Below, piece by piece: positions 43,811-53,452 of a stretch of 64,000 nt of DNA. Position numbers and translations under genes: made by a program. Under the pieces are notes generated by a model. That model searched no databases and was not told the origin of the DNA. It saw nothing but the letters and a program-made list of their open reading frames with translations. The first letter of the stretch is position 1, and every line of letters begins with the position of its first letter. Source of the stretch: Daedaleopsis sinensis (lineage: Eukaryota > Basidiomycota > Agaricomycetes > Polyporales > Polyporaceae); NCBI GenBank assembly GCA_033807695.1, contig CM066302.1, positions 2,480,001 through 2,544,000 of the forward strand. The letters run 5' to 3'.

Positions 43811-46800
43811 CTGACAGTCAGGGAGATCTCGCCCTCGTCGTGGAGTACGACCACACGACGGGCCAGTTGGACCTGACCTCGTACGCCGAACTCGAAGATA
43901 CCAGCCCCGAAACAATTCAGCACGCCTATCTATTCGCGACCGATGACCCCGAAACATCTACAAAAATCAACAACGCTTTTGCCTCTGCTTCCTTCGTTTC
44001 CTCCGTTCCGCTCTCTCCATCTGAAGTACCGTCGTTGTTCGATACCGCGTCGGCGAAGGCCCCCGGGCCTGGTCCAGAACCTCGACCCCCAAAAGCGGCT
44101 CCGCAGGAGTCGCACCCATACTACGTACGTGCGCGCGCGTACCCCTCTCGACCGACAAAATCGCTGGGCCGTCGCCCTACTCCCCTTGGCGCACGAAGCG
44201 CGTCCCCGACCGGCCAGGCGCGAGCGCGCGCTTGGCCTGAAGAATCCATCGAAGTCTACGCGAAAACGAAGAAGAAGTACAAGCCGGTCGCGAAGAAAGT
44301 ACGTCCGGTAGCGAGCCACCTCCCGGAACACTTCCGGATCGTGCGGAACCGCGTCGGCGACCCCCTCGAAAACATGCCCCAGCTCGATGCGAATCCACCC
44401 CCCTTCAAGCCGACCGGGAGGTACACCCAGGAACGACACGACCTGATCGACGAAATCCACCGGGAGTGGCTGTCACCGGAGGAGCTACGCGTCCTACACG
44501 ACCTCATGTGCAAACAGGAGCTCGCGTTCGCATGGGAAGAGTCCGAGCGCGGTCGGTTCCGCCAAGATATGTTTCCTCCTGTACGGCTCGCGGTAGTCGA
44601 CCACGTTCCTTACAATGAAAGAAACGCTCCCGTCCCCCCTGGCATCTTCCGCGTGCTCCTCGAGATGATCAAGCAGAAGATCAACAATGGCGTGTACGAG
44701 CCGTCCAACGCGTCGTACCGCACGCGGTGGTTCTGCGTGCTCAAGAAGGACGGGAAGTTGCGCATCGTCCACTCGCTCGAGCCGTTGAACTGCATCACGA
44801 TCCAACACAGCGGAGTTCCCCCCGTACCGGAGCACATCGCGGAGCAGTTCGGAGGGCGCCCTTGTGGCTCGACTTTCGACCTCTACGTCGGCTACGACGA
44901 GCGGGAGATCCATCCCGACTCGCGTGATCTCACGACATTCCAGACCCCGTTCGGCGCGATGCGGCTTACCACGCTGCCCATGGGATGGACGAACTCCGTA
45001 CCTATCTTCCACGACGACATCGCGTTCATCCTCCAGCCGGAGATGCCGGACCACGCAGCAAACTACATCGACGACGTCTTCGTCATGGGCCCGAAGAGCG
45101 CGTACCTGTTGGAGGACGGAACTCCCGAATGCATCCCCGAAAACCCCGGAGTCCGGCGCTTCGTCTGGGAACAGCTGCGGAACGACAACCGTATCATTCA
45201 GCGCATCAAGCACGCAGGAGGTACGTTCTCCGGTAAGAAGTCGCGCTTTGCGCCCCCGCGTTTTGGCGCCCTCGGAAGCCGATGCACCCCGGAAGGGCGC
45301 GTGGCGGATCCGGAGTGCGTACAGGCCGTAGTCAACTGGACAGTATGTAAGACGGTCTCCGACGTGCGCGCGTTCCTGGGTACGGTTGGAGTCGCGCGCA
45401 TCTTCATCAAGGACTTCGCGAAGATAGCGAACCCGCTCAACAAGCTGCTCCGGAAGGACGCGCCGTTCGAATGGGGGCCCGACCAGGTGCGCGCGATGGA
45501 GGACCTCAAGTCGGCGCTAGCCCACTCCCCGGCGCTCCGAGCGATCGACTACGAGGACGACGCGCCAGTCATCCTCGCCGTCGACACGTCGAAGATCGCA
45601 GTCGGCTACCTGCTATGCCAAGAAGACCAGGACGACCCCCGCCGACGCTACTACAGCCGTTTCGGGTCGATTACCTTGAACGACCGCGAAGCGCGCTTCT
45701 CGCAGCCCAAACTAGAGCTGTACGGCTTGTTCCGCGCGCTCCGCGCGATGAAGCTCTGGCTCGTGGGCGTCCGGAACTTAGTAGTCGAGATCGACGCGAC
45801 GGCAATACGCGACATGCTGAAGAACCCGGACATCGCGCCTAGCGCAGTTATGAACCGGTGGATCATCGCGATCAATATGTTTCACTTCGAGCTACGTCAC
45901 GTTCCTGGGGTACTGCACGGACCTGACGGACTCAGCCGACGCGTCCGACAACCCGGGGACGAAGAAGGCGACCAAGAGGAGAACGAGGAGTTCGACGACT
46001 GGATCGACAACATGTACGGCTTCCTGCACCTCGTGAACCTACCACCGCGGTTGCCAGACGCACCCATCGTATACTCTACGCCGCGCACGGCGCGGGAGGT
46101 CGACGCCTTCTTCCAACAGACCAGCGGGACGGCCGCATCCACGCCGGCGATCAAACCGCCCGACTACAGCGCCTGCCCGCGTACCTCAGCGGCGCAGGAA
46201 TTCGACGCGCGCGTAGACCTCGTCCAGCTCTGGCTGAAGAACGGTTCCCTGCCGACGACGTCGGAACGCGCACGCGAACGGTTCGAGAAGTACGCGCGGC
46301 AGTTCTTCCTACGCGACGACCGCCTGTGGCGTATCTCGCGCGACGGGAACCATCGACGGGTACTGGGTCCCGAAACACGCATGGAGGTACTGGTAGCGCT
46401 ACACGACCACCTCGGCCACCGCGGGATCGCCGCGACGATTTCATTCGTGGGGGAACGCTTCTGGTGGCCCGAGATGAAGGCCGACATCGCTTGGTATGTT
46501 AAGTCCTGCCATCAATGCCAGGTCCGCCAGACCTCGCGCGTTCAGATCCCGCCCACGGTCGCACTGCCCGCACCCCCCATGGTCCGCGTCCACATGGACA
46601 CGATGGATATGCCCGGCCGATACAAGCACTTCTTCCACGCGCGCTGCGCGACGACGAGTTACGTGGAGGGCCGCGCCTCCACTGTTCAGACCGCGAAGGC
46701 CCTGGGCGATTGGATCTACCAGGACCTACTGTGCCGGTGGGGCGCCCTCTCCGAGATTGTGTCTGACAACGGGTCCGCCTTCGTCGCGGCTCTCGAGCAT

Positions 46801-47571
46801 CTGGAGCGGCAATATCACGTAAAGCACATCCGGATTTCGGGCTACAATTCGCGCGCGAATGGAATCGTGGAGCGCGCGCATGTCGACGTCAGGGAGGCCC
46901 TGTTCAAGTCTTGCTTCGACGACGCGCAGAGCGAGTGGGTGTCTAGAGTCTACTCAGTGCTCTGGGCGGACCGCGTAACCACGCGGCGTCGGATGGGGTG
47001 TTCCCCTTACTTCGCAGTGACCGGGACGCAGCCTATCTTACCCTTCGACATCGCTGAAGCTACCTACCTCATGCCAACGCCGACGGAGCTCCTATCGACG
47101 GTGGACCTCATCGCGCAGCGCGCGGTGGCACTGCAGAAACGGCCAGAGCAACTTGAGAAGCTACGCTCGCGGGTCTATCGCGCGAGGGTCCACGCGGCGC
47201 AAGAATTCGAACGCCTGCACGCGCGAACGGTACGCGACTACAACTTCGCGCGCGGGCGGCTGGTCCTCATCCGAAACACGGCGATCGAGAAGTCCCTCAA
47301 CCGCAAGATGCGCCCGCGATACCTGGGACCACTGGTGGTGGTTTCTAGGAACCGTGGAGGGGCCTACATCGTGGCGGAGCTGGATGGAGCGGTCCACGAC
47401 CGCCCAGTCGCCGCGTTCCGACTGCTCCCCTACTTCGCGCGCGAAGAGCTGATCGTGTTCGACCTGTCCGACTTAGACGTGTCACGTGACCGCGTCGCCC
47501 AGATGGAGCAGGACGAGGACGACTACGACGACCGCGGCGAACCTCAGGACACGCAAGACGAGGAAGACTGA
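43702..47571 (+). CDS. Gypsy Pol: reverse transcriptase, RNase H, integrase
   Basis: Open frame from 43702, -1 relative to Gag and overlapping it by 109 bases without its own ATG in the overlap. Expression by -1 frameshifting is therefore likely, although I found no perfect slippery heptamer. The RT domain includes KDGKLRIVHSLEPLN and the active-site YIDD at about 45064. RNase H begins at LAVDTSKIAVGYLL with LELYG and the late DGLSRR. Integrase has the zinc HHCC region (HDHLGHRG ... CHQCQ), then D (HMDTMDM), D (VSDNGSAF) and E (NGIVERAH). The C-terminus has an acidic tail (EQDEDDYDD) and no chromodomain. Every catalytic residue is present and no stop interrupts the frame, so the enzyme set looks functional. 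Confidence 0.93.
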   Translation, partial: YDYLAYVRARRAAGTYAQREGQAEEVPSGVSSFEDLTDSQGDLALVVEYDHTTGQLDLTSYAELEDTSPETIQHAYLFATDDPETSTKINNAFASASFVSSVPLSPSEVPSLFDTASAKAPGPGPEPRPPKAAPQESHPYYVRARAYPSRPTKSLGRRPTPLGARSASPTGQARARAWPEESIEVYAKTKKKYKPVAKKVRPVASHLPEHFRIVRNRVGDPLENMPQLDANPPPFKPTGRYTQERHDLIDEIHREWLSPEELRVLHDLMCKQELAFAWEESERGRFRQDMFPPVRLAVVDHVPYNERNAPVPPGIFRVLLEMIKQKINNGVYEPSNASYRTRWFCVLKKDGKLRIVHSLEPLNCITIQHSGVPPVPEHIAEQFGGRPCGSTFDLYVGYDEREIHPDSRDLTTFQTPFGAMRLTTLPMGWTNSVPIFHDDIAFILQPEMPDHAANYIDDVFVMGPKSAYLLEDGTPECIPENPGVRRFVWEQLRNDNRIIQRIKHAGGTFSGKKSRFAPPRFGALGSRCTPEGRVADPECVQAVVNWTVCKTVSDVRAFLGTVGVARIFIKDFAKIANPLNKLLRKDAPFEWGPDQVRAMEDLKSALAHSPALRAIDYEDDAPVILAVDTSKIAVGYLLCQEDQDDPRRRYYSRFGSITLNDREARFSQPKLELYGLFRALRAMKLWLVGVRNLVVEIDATAIRDMLKNPDIAPSAVMNRWIIAINMFHFELRHVPGVLHGPDGLSRRVRQPGDEEGDQEENEEFDDWIDNMYGFLHLVNLPPRLPDAPIVYSTPRTAREVDAFFQQTSGTAASTPAIKPPDYSACPRTSAAQEFDARVDLVQLWLKNGSLPTTSERARERFEKYARQFFLRDDRLWRISRDGNHRRVLGPETRMEVLVALHDHLGHRGIAATISFVGERFWWPEMKADIAWYVKSCHQCQVRQTSRVQIPPTVALPAPPMVRVHMDTMDMPGRYKHFFHARCATTSYVEGRASTVQTAKALGDWIYQDLLCRWGALSEIVSDNGSAFVAALEHLERQYHVKHIRISGYNSRANGIVERAHVDVREALFKSCFDDAQSEWVSRVYSVLWADRVTTRRRMGCSPYFAVTGTQPILPFDIAEATYLMPTPTELLSTVDLIAQRAVALQKRPEQLEKLRSRVYRARVHAAQEFERLHARTVRDYNFARGRLVLIRNTAIEKSLNRKMRPRYLGPLVVVSRNRGGAYIVAELDGAVHDRPVAAFRLLPYFAREELIVFDLSDLDVSRDRVAQMEQDEDDYDDRGEPQDTQDEED

Positions 47572-47598
47572 GTGGGCCGGGCCCCCAGGAGGGAGCCA

Positions 47599-47616
47599 AT
47601 TTCAGTTGGGGGGAGA
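47599..47616 (+). other. Internal polypurine tract, copy of the 3' PPT
   Basis: ATTTCAGTTGGGGGGAGA, 18 bases identical to the tract next to the 3' LTR (52474-52491), and placed 28 bases after the pol stop codon, where a 3' PPT would be expected in an ordinary Gypsy element. Confidence 0.8.
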
Positions 47617-48102
47617 ACGGCGGCGACAACGCGCGCAGGAGGAAGGAGCCCTTCAACACCAGGCCTGTGTAGCACACCGACTCGCACTTGTACTCCCTTA
47701 CCAACAATCAATTCAACTCTCCCTTCCACGAAACTAGACTACGAACTACACGCGACACGAGACGGAGACCAGACGACGATGCATTCCGTGCCAAGCGTAC
47801 AAGAAAGCGGACTGACAGCGAGCGCGACCAGAAGGACCAGCGGTATATACGGGAGCGTAGGCTCCGGAGCGTACAAAGCGACGACGACGACAGCGACGAG
47901 TGAGAGAGGACGACGAAAAGAGAGAGACGCGAGGGCGAGAGGAGGGACAGGATTAGGGATTGGAGGTACAGTAGGGAAGAAGAGACGAGGCGACGCGCAC
48001 GCGCCGAGAGAAGTCCACGGAGAGAAAATGACGAGGGAAAGGAGGGGCCCACGTGTACGAGTCAAGCATGCAGAAGACCAAGAAAGGAGGCCTACGAGGC
48101 GA

Positions 48103-50109
48103 TCACGCGTCTTCCTTCAAGATCGCGCGGAGGACGGCGGCATTGGGGTCGCTGCCGAACTTGTCAGCAAACGACACCACCCCGGGCAGCCCGGGCGCGA
48201 AGTCGCTCCCAAATGGCTCCCCAGAGAGGCGTTGCTCCCGACGGCGGATACCGACGAGCTCCCGCGCGCTCGCCCAGATCTGCTCGACGAGGAAGTTCGC
48301 CCGCTCGCGACCCTCCCGCGCGAGGTCCAGGTCGAACGGCTCGAACTCCTCCTTGGGGAGCACCTCGGTCCCAGCGCGCGCCTTCCCGGACGACGACGCG
48401 GAGGTGACGGGCCTTTTCTTCTTGTCCGCCGCGCCGGACCCGACCTTCGTTGCGGAGGAAACGCGGGCCTTCTTGGGCGGAGGGGCCTCGTCCTCGTCCT
48501 CGGAGATCTCGACCACCTCGGCGTCAGCAGGCGCACGCCCGTCCCCCGCCATGGCGGCGCTGACGGCCTGCGAGGTAGCGCAAGCGACGGCCAACTCCTT
48601 CAGCTGCTCGGGCGTGGGGTAGGGAGTAGGCCCCTTGGCGGTCCCGATTAGCGTCAGGTGGTCGCTCCGTTGGAAGAGCCGCCCCTGCAGTGCGGCCTGG
48701 TCGAGGACGCGGATGAGGCGTCCGCTCTTCTCGAACTCGCGCGCGACCTGGATGGCCTGGAGAGTGGTGTACGGCTCGCGGCTGTTCGACCTCAGCGCGA
48801 ACCCGGCGCCGTTGTACACGCCGAGCACGGCGTTGGTCGCGGACTTGAACTCGCCCGTCGTAGTAAGGCCGCCATACATACAGGCCGCCTTGTGCGTGGG
48901 CGGGTTCGCGCACCGGTCGCAGCGGAGGCCGTTGGGGTTGGCCTTGGTGCACGGACGGCCGCTAGCCACGCACTTGTCGCACGGCCCGGAGATCCAGATG
49001 GTCGCCGCGGCCTCCCCCATGTTGTTGGTGGCGGGCGTGGGGGTTGAGCCGGACTTCTTCCCGGAGGTGGTGATACGGCCCTTTGGTGCAGCAGGGAGCG
49101 TGGTCTGGCGAACGGCGGCGCGACGAGCGACTCGTCCGCCCCCGGGTGCGGCGGAAGGAACGGCAGGGGGAGGAGTTGGAAGAGTAGGGGGCGCGGCCAC
49201 GGTCTCAGGCTCTGCCTCGCGCTGGCCGCGCGTGCGCTTCCCCTGCGCCGTGGGAGTGAAGGGAGAGTCGAGTAGGACCTCGTCGTCGTCCACCCCGGCA
49301 GGAACAGGCGTCTGGCGCGGAAGAACGAGGGACTCGAGGAAGGAATCGAGCTCCATGGGGTCGACGGCGGCGGAGGAAGGTGCGGCACCCGGTGTGGGAC
49401 CCGGCTCAGCGGCGACGGCGGGGGAGACGGTCTCCTCCTCCTCGGGCGGCGGGGAGGGAACGGTCCACGGGGCGGCGACGGCCTCCCCACGAGCGGCGCG
49501 GTGGGCGAGGCCCTGGATGTCCGCCGGCGGAACGCGCGGGAGCTTGCGGTAGTCCCCCAGGAGCGCACACTCGTGCTGCTCCCACTTGGCGAGGAACAGG
49601 AGACGGCGCGCACTCCGCAGCTTGCCAGCCTGGGTCTCGGAAGCGACGCGCTGAGTGAAGAGCGCGACAGCGCGCGTGCGGGAGCGTGTCGTATACTCCA
49701 GGACCACCTCGTACGCGTCAGACGCGTCGTAGACCCGGGAGCTAGCCTCCAGGAACGGCGCGAAGGAGGCGTCGGCTTCGCCCAGGCTGTCGAACTCGAG
49801 GTGGTCCTGTAGCGCAATGGTTAGCAGGCGTCCGCGTCCCGCGAACAAGCATAGCAGGCGTACCACGCAATCCAGCGCCCGGTCGATGGCCTTACGAACC
49901 TCGGCCTCCTCCATCTGCGCCAGTTCCTCCGCGCCCGTATTGGCGAAGAAATCCGCCGCGTCTTCAGCAGCGGCCGAGGGTGTAGGCGACGGCGACTTTG
50001 GGACGCGTTGTGTAAGAGGAGGCTCGGGGCCCGGGTCGAGCTCGATGGACGAGGAGGAAGGAGGGACCGTAGGGAGCGTGACGGACGAAGGAGCAACTGA
50101 GGGAGACAT
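48103..50109 (-). CDS. Antisense gene A: Zn2Cys6-like nuclear protein
   Basis: 668-aa protein on the strand opposite to pol; the ATG at 50109 has a gccaccATG context (the frame is open further to 50277). I do not recognise the family. A helical N-terminal domain (about 50-200) is followed by a Pro-rich linker, then six cysteines at about residues 377-410 (CDKC, x6, C, x9, CDRC, x9, C). This is close to a fungal Zn2Cys6 cluster, though the last loop is longer than usual. A C-terminal part includes an acidic SUMO-interacting-like EVVEISEDEDE followed by PPKKAR, a likely nuclear signal. A second helical domain ends the protein. A role in transcription or targeting of the element is an inference. 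Codon use is GC-rich like gag and pol. Confidence 0.7.
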   Translation of the reverse strand: MSPSVAPSSVTLPTVPPSSSSIELDPGPEPPLTQRVPKSPSPTPSAAAEDAADFFANTGAEELAQMEEAEVRKAIDRALDCVVRLLCLFAGRGRLLTIALQDHLEFDSLGEADASFAPFLEASSRVYDASDAYEVVLEYTTRSRTRAVALFTQRVASETQAGKLRSARRLLFLAKWEQHECALLGDYRKLPRVPPADIQGLAHRAARGEAVAAPWTVPSPPPEEEETVSPAVAAEPGPTPGAAPSSAAVDPMELDSFLESLVLPRQTPVPAGVDDDEVLLDSPFTPTAQGKRTRGQREAEPETVAAPPTLPTPPPAVPSAAPGGGRVARRAAVRQTTLPAAPKGRITTSGKKSGSTPTPATNNMGEAAATIWISGPCDKCVASGRPCTKANPNGLRCDRCANPPTHKAACMYGGLTTTGEFKSATNAVLGVYNGAGFALRSNSREPYTTLQAIQVAREFEKSGRLIRVLDQAALQGRLFQRSDHLTLIGTAKGPTPYPTPEQLKELAVACATSQAVSAAMAGDGRAPADAEVVEISEDEDEAPPPKKARVSSATKVGSGAADKKKRPVTSASSSGKARAGTEVLPKEEFEPFDLDLAREGRERANFLVEQIWASARELVGIRRREQRLSGEPFGSDFAPGLPGVVSFADKFGSDPNAAVLRAILKEDA

Positions 50110-50311
50110 GGTGGCAGGAAGGAGAGGTAGGAGAGAGAGAGAGGAACGAAGACGCGCACGCAAAAGAAGAATCCACGAAGGGCGCGACATTTTAAGGAAG
50201 GACGTACGGCCCAGGGGCCCATCAACTTCCCCTCGTCTCTGTTTACAAAACAACGCCGGGACGGACCCGGCGCGCACTGCCGGAACGCTTCTATTCTCCC
50301 TACGGACCGCC

Positions 50312-51018
50312 TCAAAACTCCTCGTCGACTACTATGGTATCCGGTGCGCCCCCTACGGCTTCGGCTTCCGCGGCGACCGCCTCCGCTGCCACTACGCCCG
50401 GAGCCCCCAATTCCGCCTGCCTCGCGCGCTGTGCCGCGACCCTCAACTGTAACGCCTCGCGCCTCTCCACCTCCGCGACAAGTAGATCAGTCTCCGCCTC
50501 CAACGTGCGCAGCCGCGCGGAGGTCGCGATCTCGTGTACAGGGTCCGCAAGCTGGGACTCCACGGCGTTGAGGACCAGACGCTGGTACTGGACGTACGCG
50601 CGCGCCACGACGAGGTATTGGTCGCGAATGGGGTCTACGACGTCCATCACCGCGTTGTCGAATTCGGCCTCGAGACGCTTGCCATCTGGCAATCGGGCGA
50701 ACGCTGCAGCTACACGGTGCAGGTCCTGACGAAGGACGGTTGGAGCCCCGTCGTGAAGCGCGCACCAGGTCACCTAAAACGGGGAATTCAGTTCCCATTC
50801 TGGGCGACGGATCACAAGTTCAGAGCGCGTACTAATACAGGCCCGATCTCTTGGAGCAGGTCCGACAGCCCGGGCCCGTCGACGTCACCAGCGGCAGCCT
50901 TCGTCTCGATCCGATCGAGGAGGCGAAGGAAGCGACTCAGTATGGTGGCGGTGTAAGAATGGTAGAAGTCTCGATGGGAGTTCGAGAGCTCGAACAGAGG
51001 GCGCAACCGAACCGGCAT
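50312..51018 (-). CDS. Antisense gene B: coiled-coil protein, spliced
   Basis: Predicted 215 aa from exons 51018-50833 and 50773-50312 on the minus strand. The intron is 59 nt with GTACGC donor and TTTTAG acceptor, phase 0. The first exon is helical (HRDFYHSYTATILSRFLRLL). The second has long amphipathic helices (AVESQLADPVHEIATSARL, LEAETDLLVAEVERREALQL) typical of a coiled coil and ends in an acidic DTIVVDEEF. No membrane segment is seen. Family unknown. The start ATG is the first one in the exon without unusual Pro/Arg composition. It lies head-to-tail with gene A, about 200 bases apart, and with gene C upstream. Confidence 0.6.
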
Positions 51019-51315
51019 GTGCGTCGACGAGTAGGCGGGCGAGGAGGCGCAGGGCACGAAGCTACCGCCCGCCCGGCCGCGTGGAGGCCTTTTATGGGCC
51101 ACGCCATTCAGGGGGGGGGGAGGCCTGGCGCCCAGACCACGGCCCCGACTCAGCAAGGCGGCGCTGGCACATCGTTCTGGCGGCGCCATGTCTCGTCCCA
51201 ACGGGAACTAGGGGGGAACTGAGCCCGCGCGCCCCCTTTCTCCGTCGGCGCACGAGGATGAAACGGGCGGGACCAGGGCGATACACGGGCTGGAGCACAA
51301 GGTACTACGGTACGC

Positions 51316-51560
51316 GCGCGCAGGACTGGCGAGCGAAGCGAACAACACACGGACTGGCGAGCGATTCGAGCGATACACGGACTGGCGAGCGAAGCGAACG
51401 ATACACGGACTGGCGAGCGATTCGGGCGATACACGGACTGGCGAGCGATTCGGGCGATACACGGACTGGCGAGCGATTCGAGCGATACACAGACTGGCGA
51501 GCGAAGCGAACGATACACGGACTGGCGAGCGATGCGGACGACACAGGGACTGATGAACAC
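51316..51560 (+). repeat. 28-bp minisatellite in the Gypsy element
   Basis: About eight to nine tandem units of 28 bp, each containing GGACTGGCGAGCGA followed by (T/A)(T/G)CG(A/G/C) and a GATACAC step. GGACTG recurs at 51323, 51351, 51379, 51407, 51435, 51463, 51519 and 51547 (variant AGACTG at 51491). It lies between the start regions of antisense genes B and C. Its reading frames are repeat artefacts. Confidence 0.85.
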
Positions 51561-51776
51561 GATACGACAGCGCGCGCGCGTAGGACCGACAGTCGATGCG
51601 GGCGACCCACGGACTGGTGAACACGAGACGGCAGCAATGGCGGGGAAGCACGATGTACCCCCTGGCCCTACTCTAGCAAGACGGGCAGGGACCCTACAGG
51701 AAGGCGGACACGGCAGCGGCGACCACTACGTACGAAGCACCACCACCCCCCTCCCGCGGGTCGCGTGGCCGGCCAC

Positions 51777-52398
51777 CTAGAAGTAGTTATGGCCGCGCAG
51801 GGCGGACAGCTCGGCGTTGAGGGTCTCCCGTTCGGCCTCCAGGTCCCGGATACATTCGTCAAGCGCAAGCGCGAGAAGGATCCCCTCCCCTTCGGCGCGG
51901 TCGGCGGTACGGCGGAGGGTACGGAGTTCAACCAGGGACCGCTGGGCGATGGCACGTTGGGTCACGACCTGGTCGATGCGAAGAAGGCGGCGGTCGGAGG
52001 CCACACGGTTCTGGAAGGTGAGGAAGGCATCACGGCCGAAATCACGCCAGCCGTCCAGGGTGGCTCTCTCGACGCGAGCGATGAAGGCGGCCAGGACGAA
52101 AGCGGAGGTGCCGACGAGGGCAAGCGCGCCCTACGGACTACGTCAGGCGTGGCTAGAGGGAGGCGGACGGAGGACGTCTCACCACCATGTCGGCCAGGGC
52201 GACCAGCTCGGTTTCCACGCCCTGCAGTTGCCCCTCGGACCCCGCATCGGCTAGGACCTCGAATTCGACAACGGCGCGCTCGAGCTGTCGGGCCGCCAGC
52301 GCGTGCGCACGGGCCAGCATGTCCGGGTTCAACGGGCTGCTCGGGAAGGGTTGCGCGCGGAGGTTCGGGAAGGCATCACGGGTGGGAGTTCCGTTCAT
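51777..52398 (-). CDS. Antisense gene C: small coiled-coil protein with hydrophobic segment
   Basis: Predicted 189 aa from exons 52398-52183 and 52130-51777 on the minus strand; GTGAGA donor, GTAG acceptor, 52-nt intron, phase 0. The second exon opens with an uncharged stretch (GALALVGTSAFVLAAFIAR) that could be a membrane anchor or a buried helix. It continues as long charged helices (RSLVELRTLRRTADRA, ECIRDLEAERETLNAEL) ending in HNYF. Family unknown. Layout resembles gene B: two exons, a first helical exon and a coiled-coil C-terminus. Its start lies about 75 bases inside the 3' polypurine tract, so its promoter would be in or near the 3' LTR read backwards. Confidence 0.55.
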
Positions 52399-52473
52399 GG
52401 TCAAGGTGGAGGAAGCCCGTCAGTCCAAACTGCCGTCCCTTTATACCACGCAGAGGGACCGGGGACGGTCCCG

Positions 52474-52491
52474 ATTTCAGTTGGGGGGAGA
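52474..52491 (+). other. 3' polypurine tract
   Basis: ATTTCAGTTGGGGGGAGA ends exactly where the 3' LTR begins (TGATG at 52492). This is the expected plus-strand priming site. Confidence 0.9.
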
Positions 52492-53452
52492 TGATGCGCC
52501 CCGTAGTGGCGCCAGCCCCGCTTTTCGCGCCACCGCCGATATACGGCGATGCCTACTACGACACGCTGGCCAGGACGGAGTCCCTGCCCTCGATCTCCCA
52601 CTCCAGGACCACCACATCCCTCCGACAAGGCGGTCGGAGGGGACGCCTCATGCGGCCCACGCAGCGCGCGAGGCCTCCGGCCTCCAACGGGCGCGACGCC
52701 TTTCCCTCCAACGGGCCGCGCCCGTAGGAGGCTTGCGAGTGTTCCCCGCAGCCCCGGCAGGAGGCTGGGCAGCAGCCTGAGGACCGCTCCGACACCCGAG
52801 ACCAGAGCGGGCCGCAGTTTAGGTTACAGGCATCGTGCGGGACCGATGACACGCTAGTCGCAGGCGTAGGCGGCGGTGCAGGGGTCCAGGCGTAGCCGTT
52901 CCTGACCGTTCTACGAGACCAGGCGGTAGGACCCGACTGGCGCCCAGGCCGAGGGTTTAGCCACGGTTCCGCCTCCTCGCGGGACTGCGACAAGGCGGGT
53001 TCGAGGTAGTTTCAGGAGACACTGGAGAGTAGGGCAGAGGGTTACGAGCGGGCGGACCACGCTGGAGGCTCCGGATTGGACGAGGTTCGAGGTACCGCAC
53101 GGGACGGTAGCAGTAGATAGGATGCCCGCGTACAGGACTTGCAGCCTCAGATCCCCCATCCCCCATATCCATACAGGCGCGAGCCCAGCGGTCCGACGCA
53201 CTCGACGACCTCGCTGTCGAGCCCGTCCTCGGTGTGATCTCCTTCGGGCCCCGTCCTCCCACGTGCTCCGCCCGTCGTAGTTCCCTGTCCCCTTCTCGAT
53301 CCCTCGCTCTCCGGCCTTCGACGTGCGCGTCTCGTCGTAGTTGTTCGTTCCAGTTGCTCGGGAACCAGAGGTCCACCTCGCACCCTTCGGAGAGTCTGCC
53401 CGGTGTTGTGTCTACTGGGTTTTCCTAGTAGATCGCCGGTGCCCTCCCATCA
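52492..53452 (+). repeat. 3' LTR of the Gypsy element
   Basis: 961 bp, starting TGATGCGCCCCG and ending CCTCCCATCA, followed by the second copy of the CCGC target duplication. Confidence 0.95.

Larger units (their letters stand above)
39673..53452 (+). mobile_element. Large young Gypsy LTR retrotransposon with antisense gene module
   Basis: 13,780-bp element flanked by a 4-bp target duplication CCGC (39669-39672 and 53453-53456). LTR ends form a 5-bp inverted repeat TGATG...CATCA. Order: 5' LTR, primer-binding site, gag-pro, pol, an internal polypurine tract, three genes on the opposite strand, a minisatellite, the 3' polypurine tract and 3' LTR. The domain order RT-RNase H-integrase places it in Gypsy/Ty3; no chromodomain is seen. 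The two LTRs show no difference in the stretches compared, implying a recent insertion. Gag, pol and all three antisense genes are open. The host sequence split is the Helitron upstream region. Confidence 0.95.

Noticed and set aside
47572..48651. 359-aa plus-strand frame after pol
   Set aside because: Arg/Gly/Asp-rich mirror of antisense gene A, with no domain; the minus-strand frame is much longer and has structured motifs.
51081..51651. Several 110-180-aa frames in the 28-bp repeat
   Set aside because: They are translations of the minisatellite in different frames.
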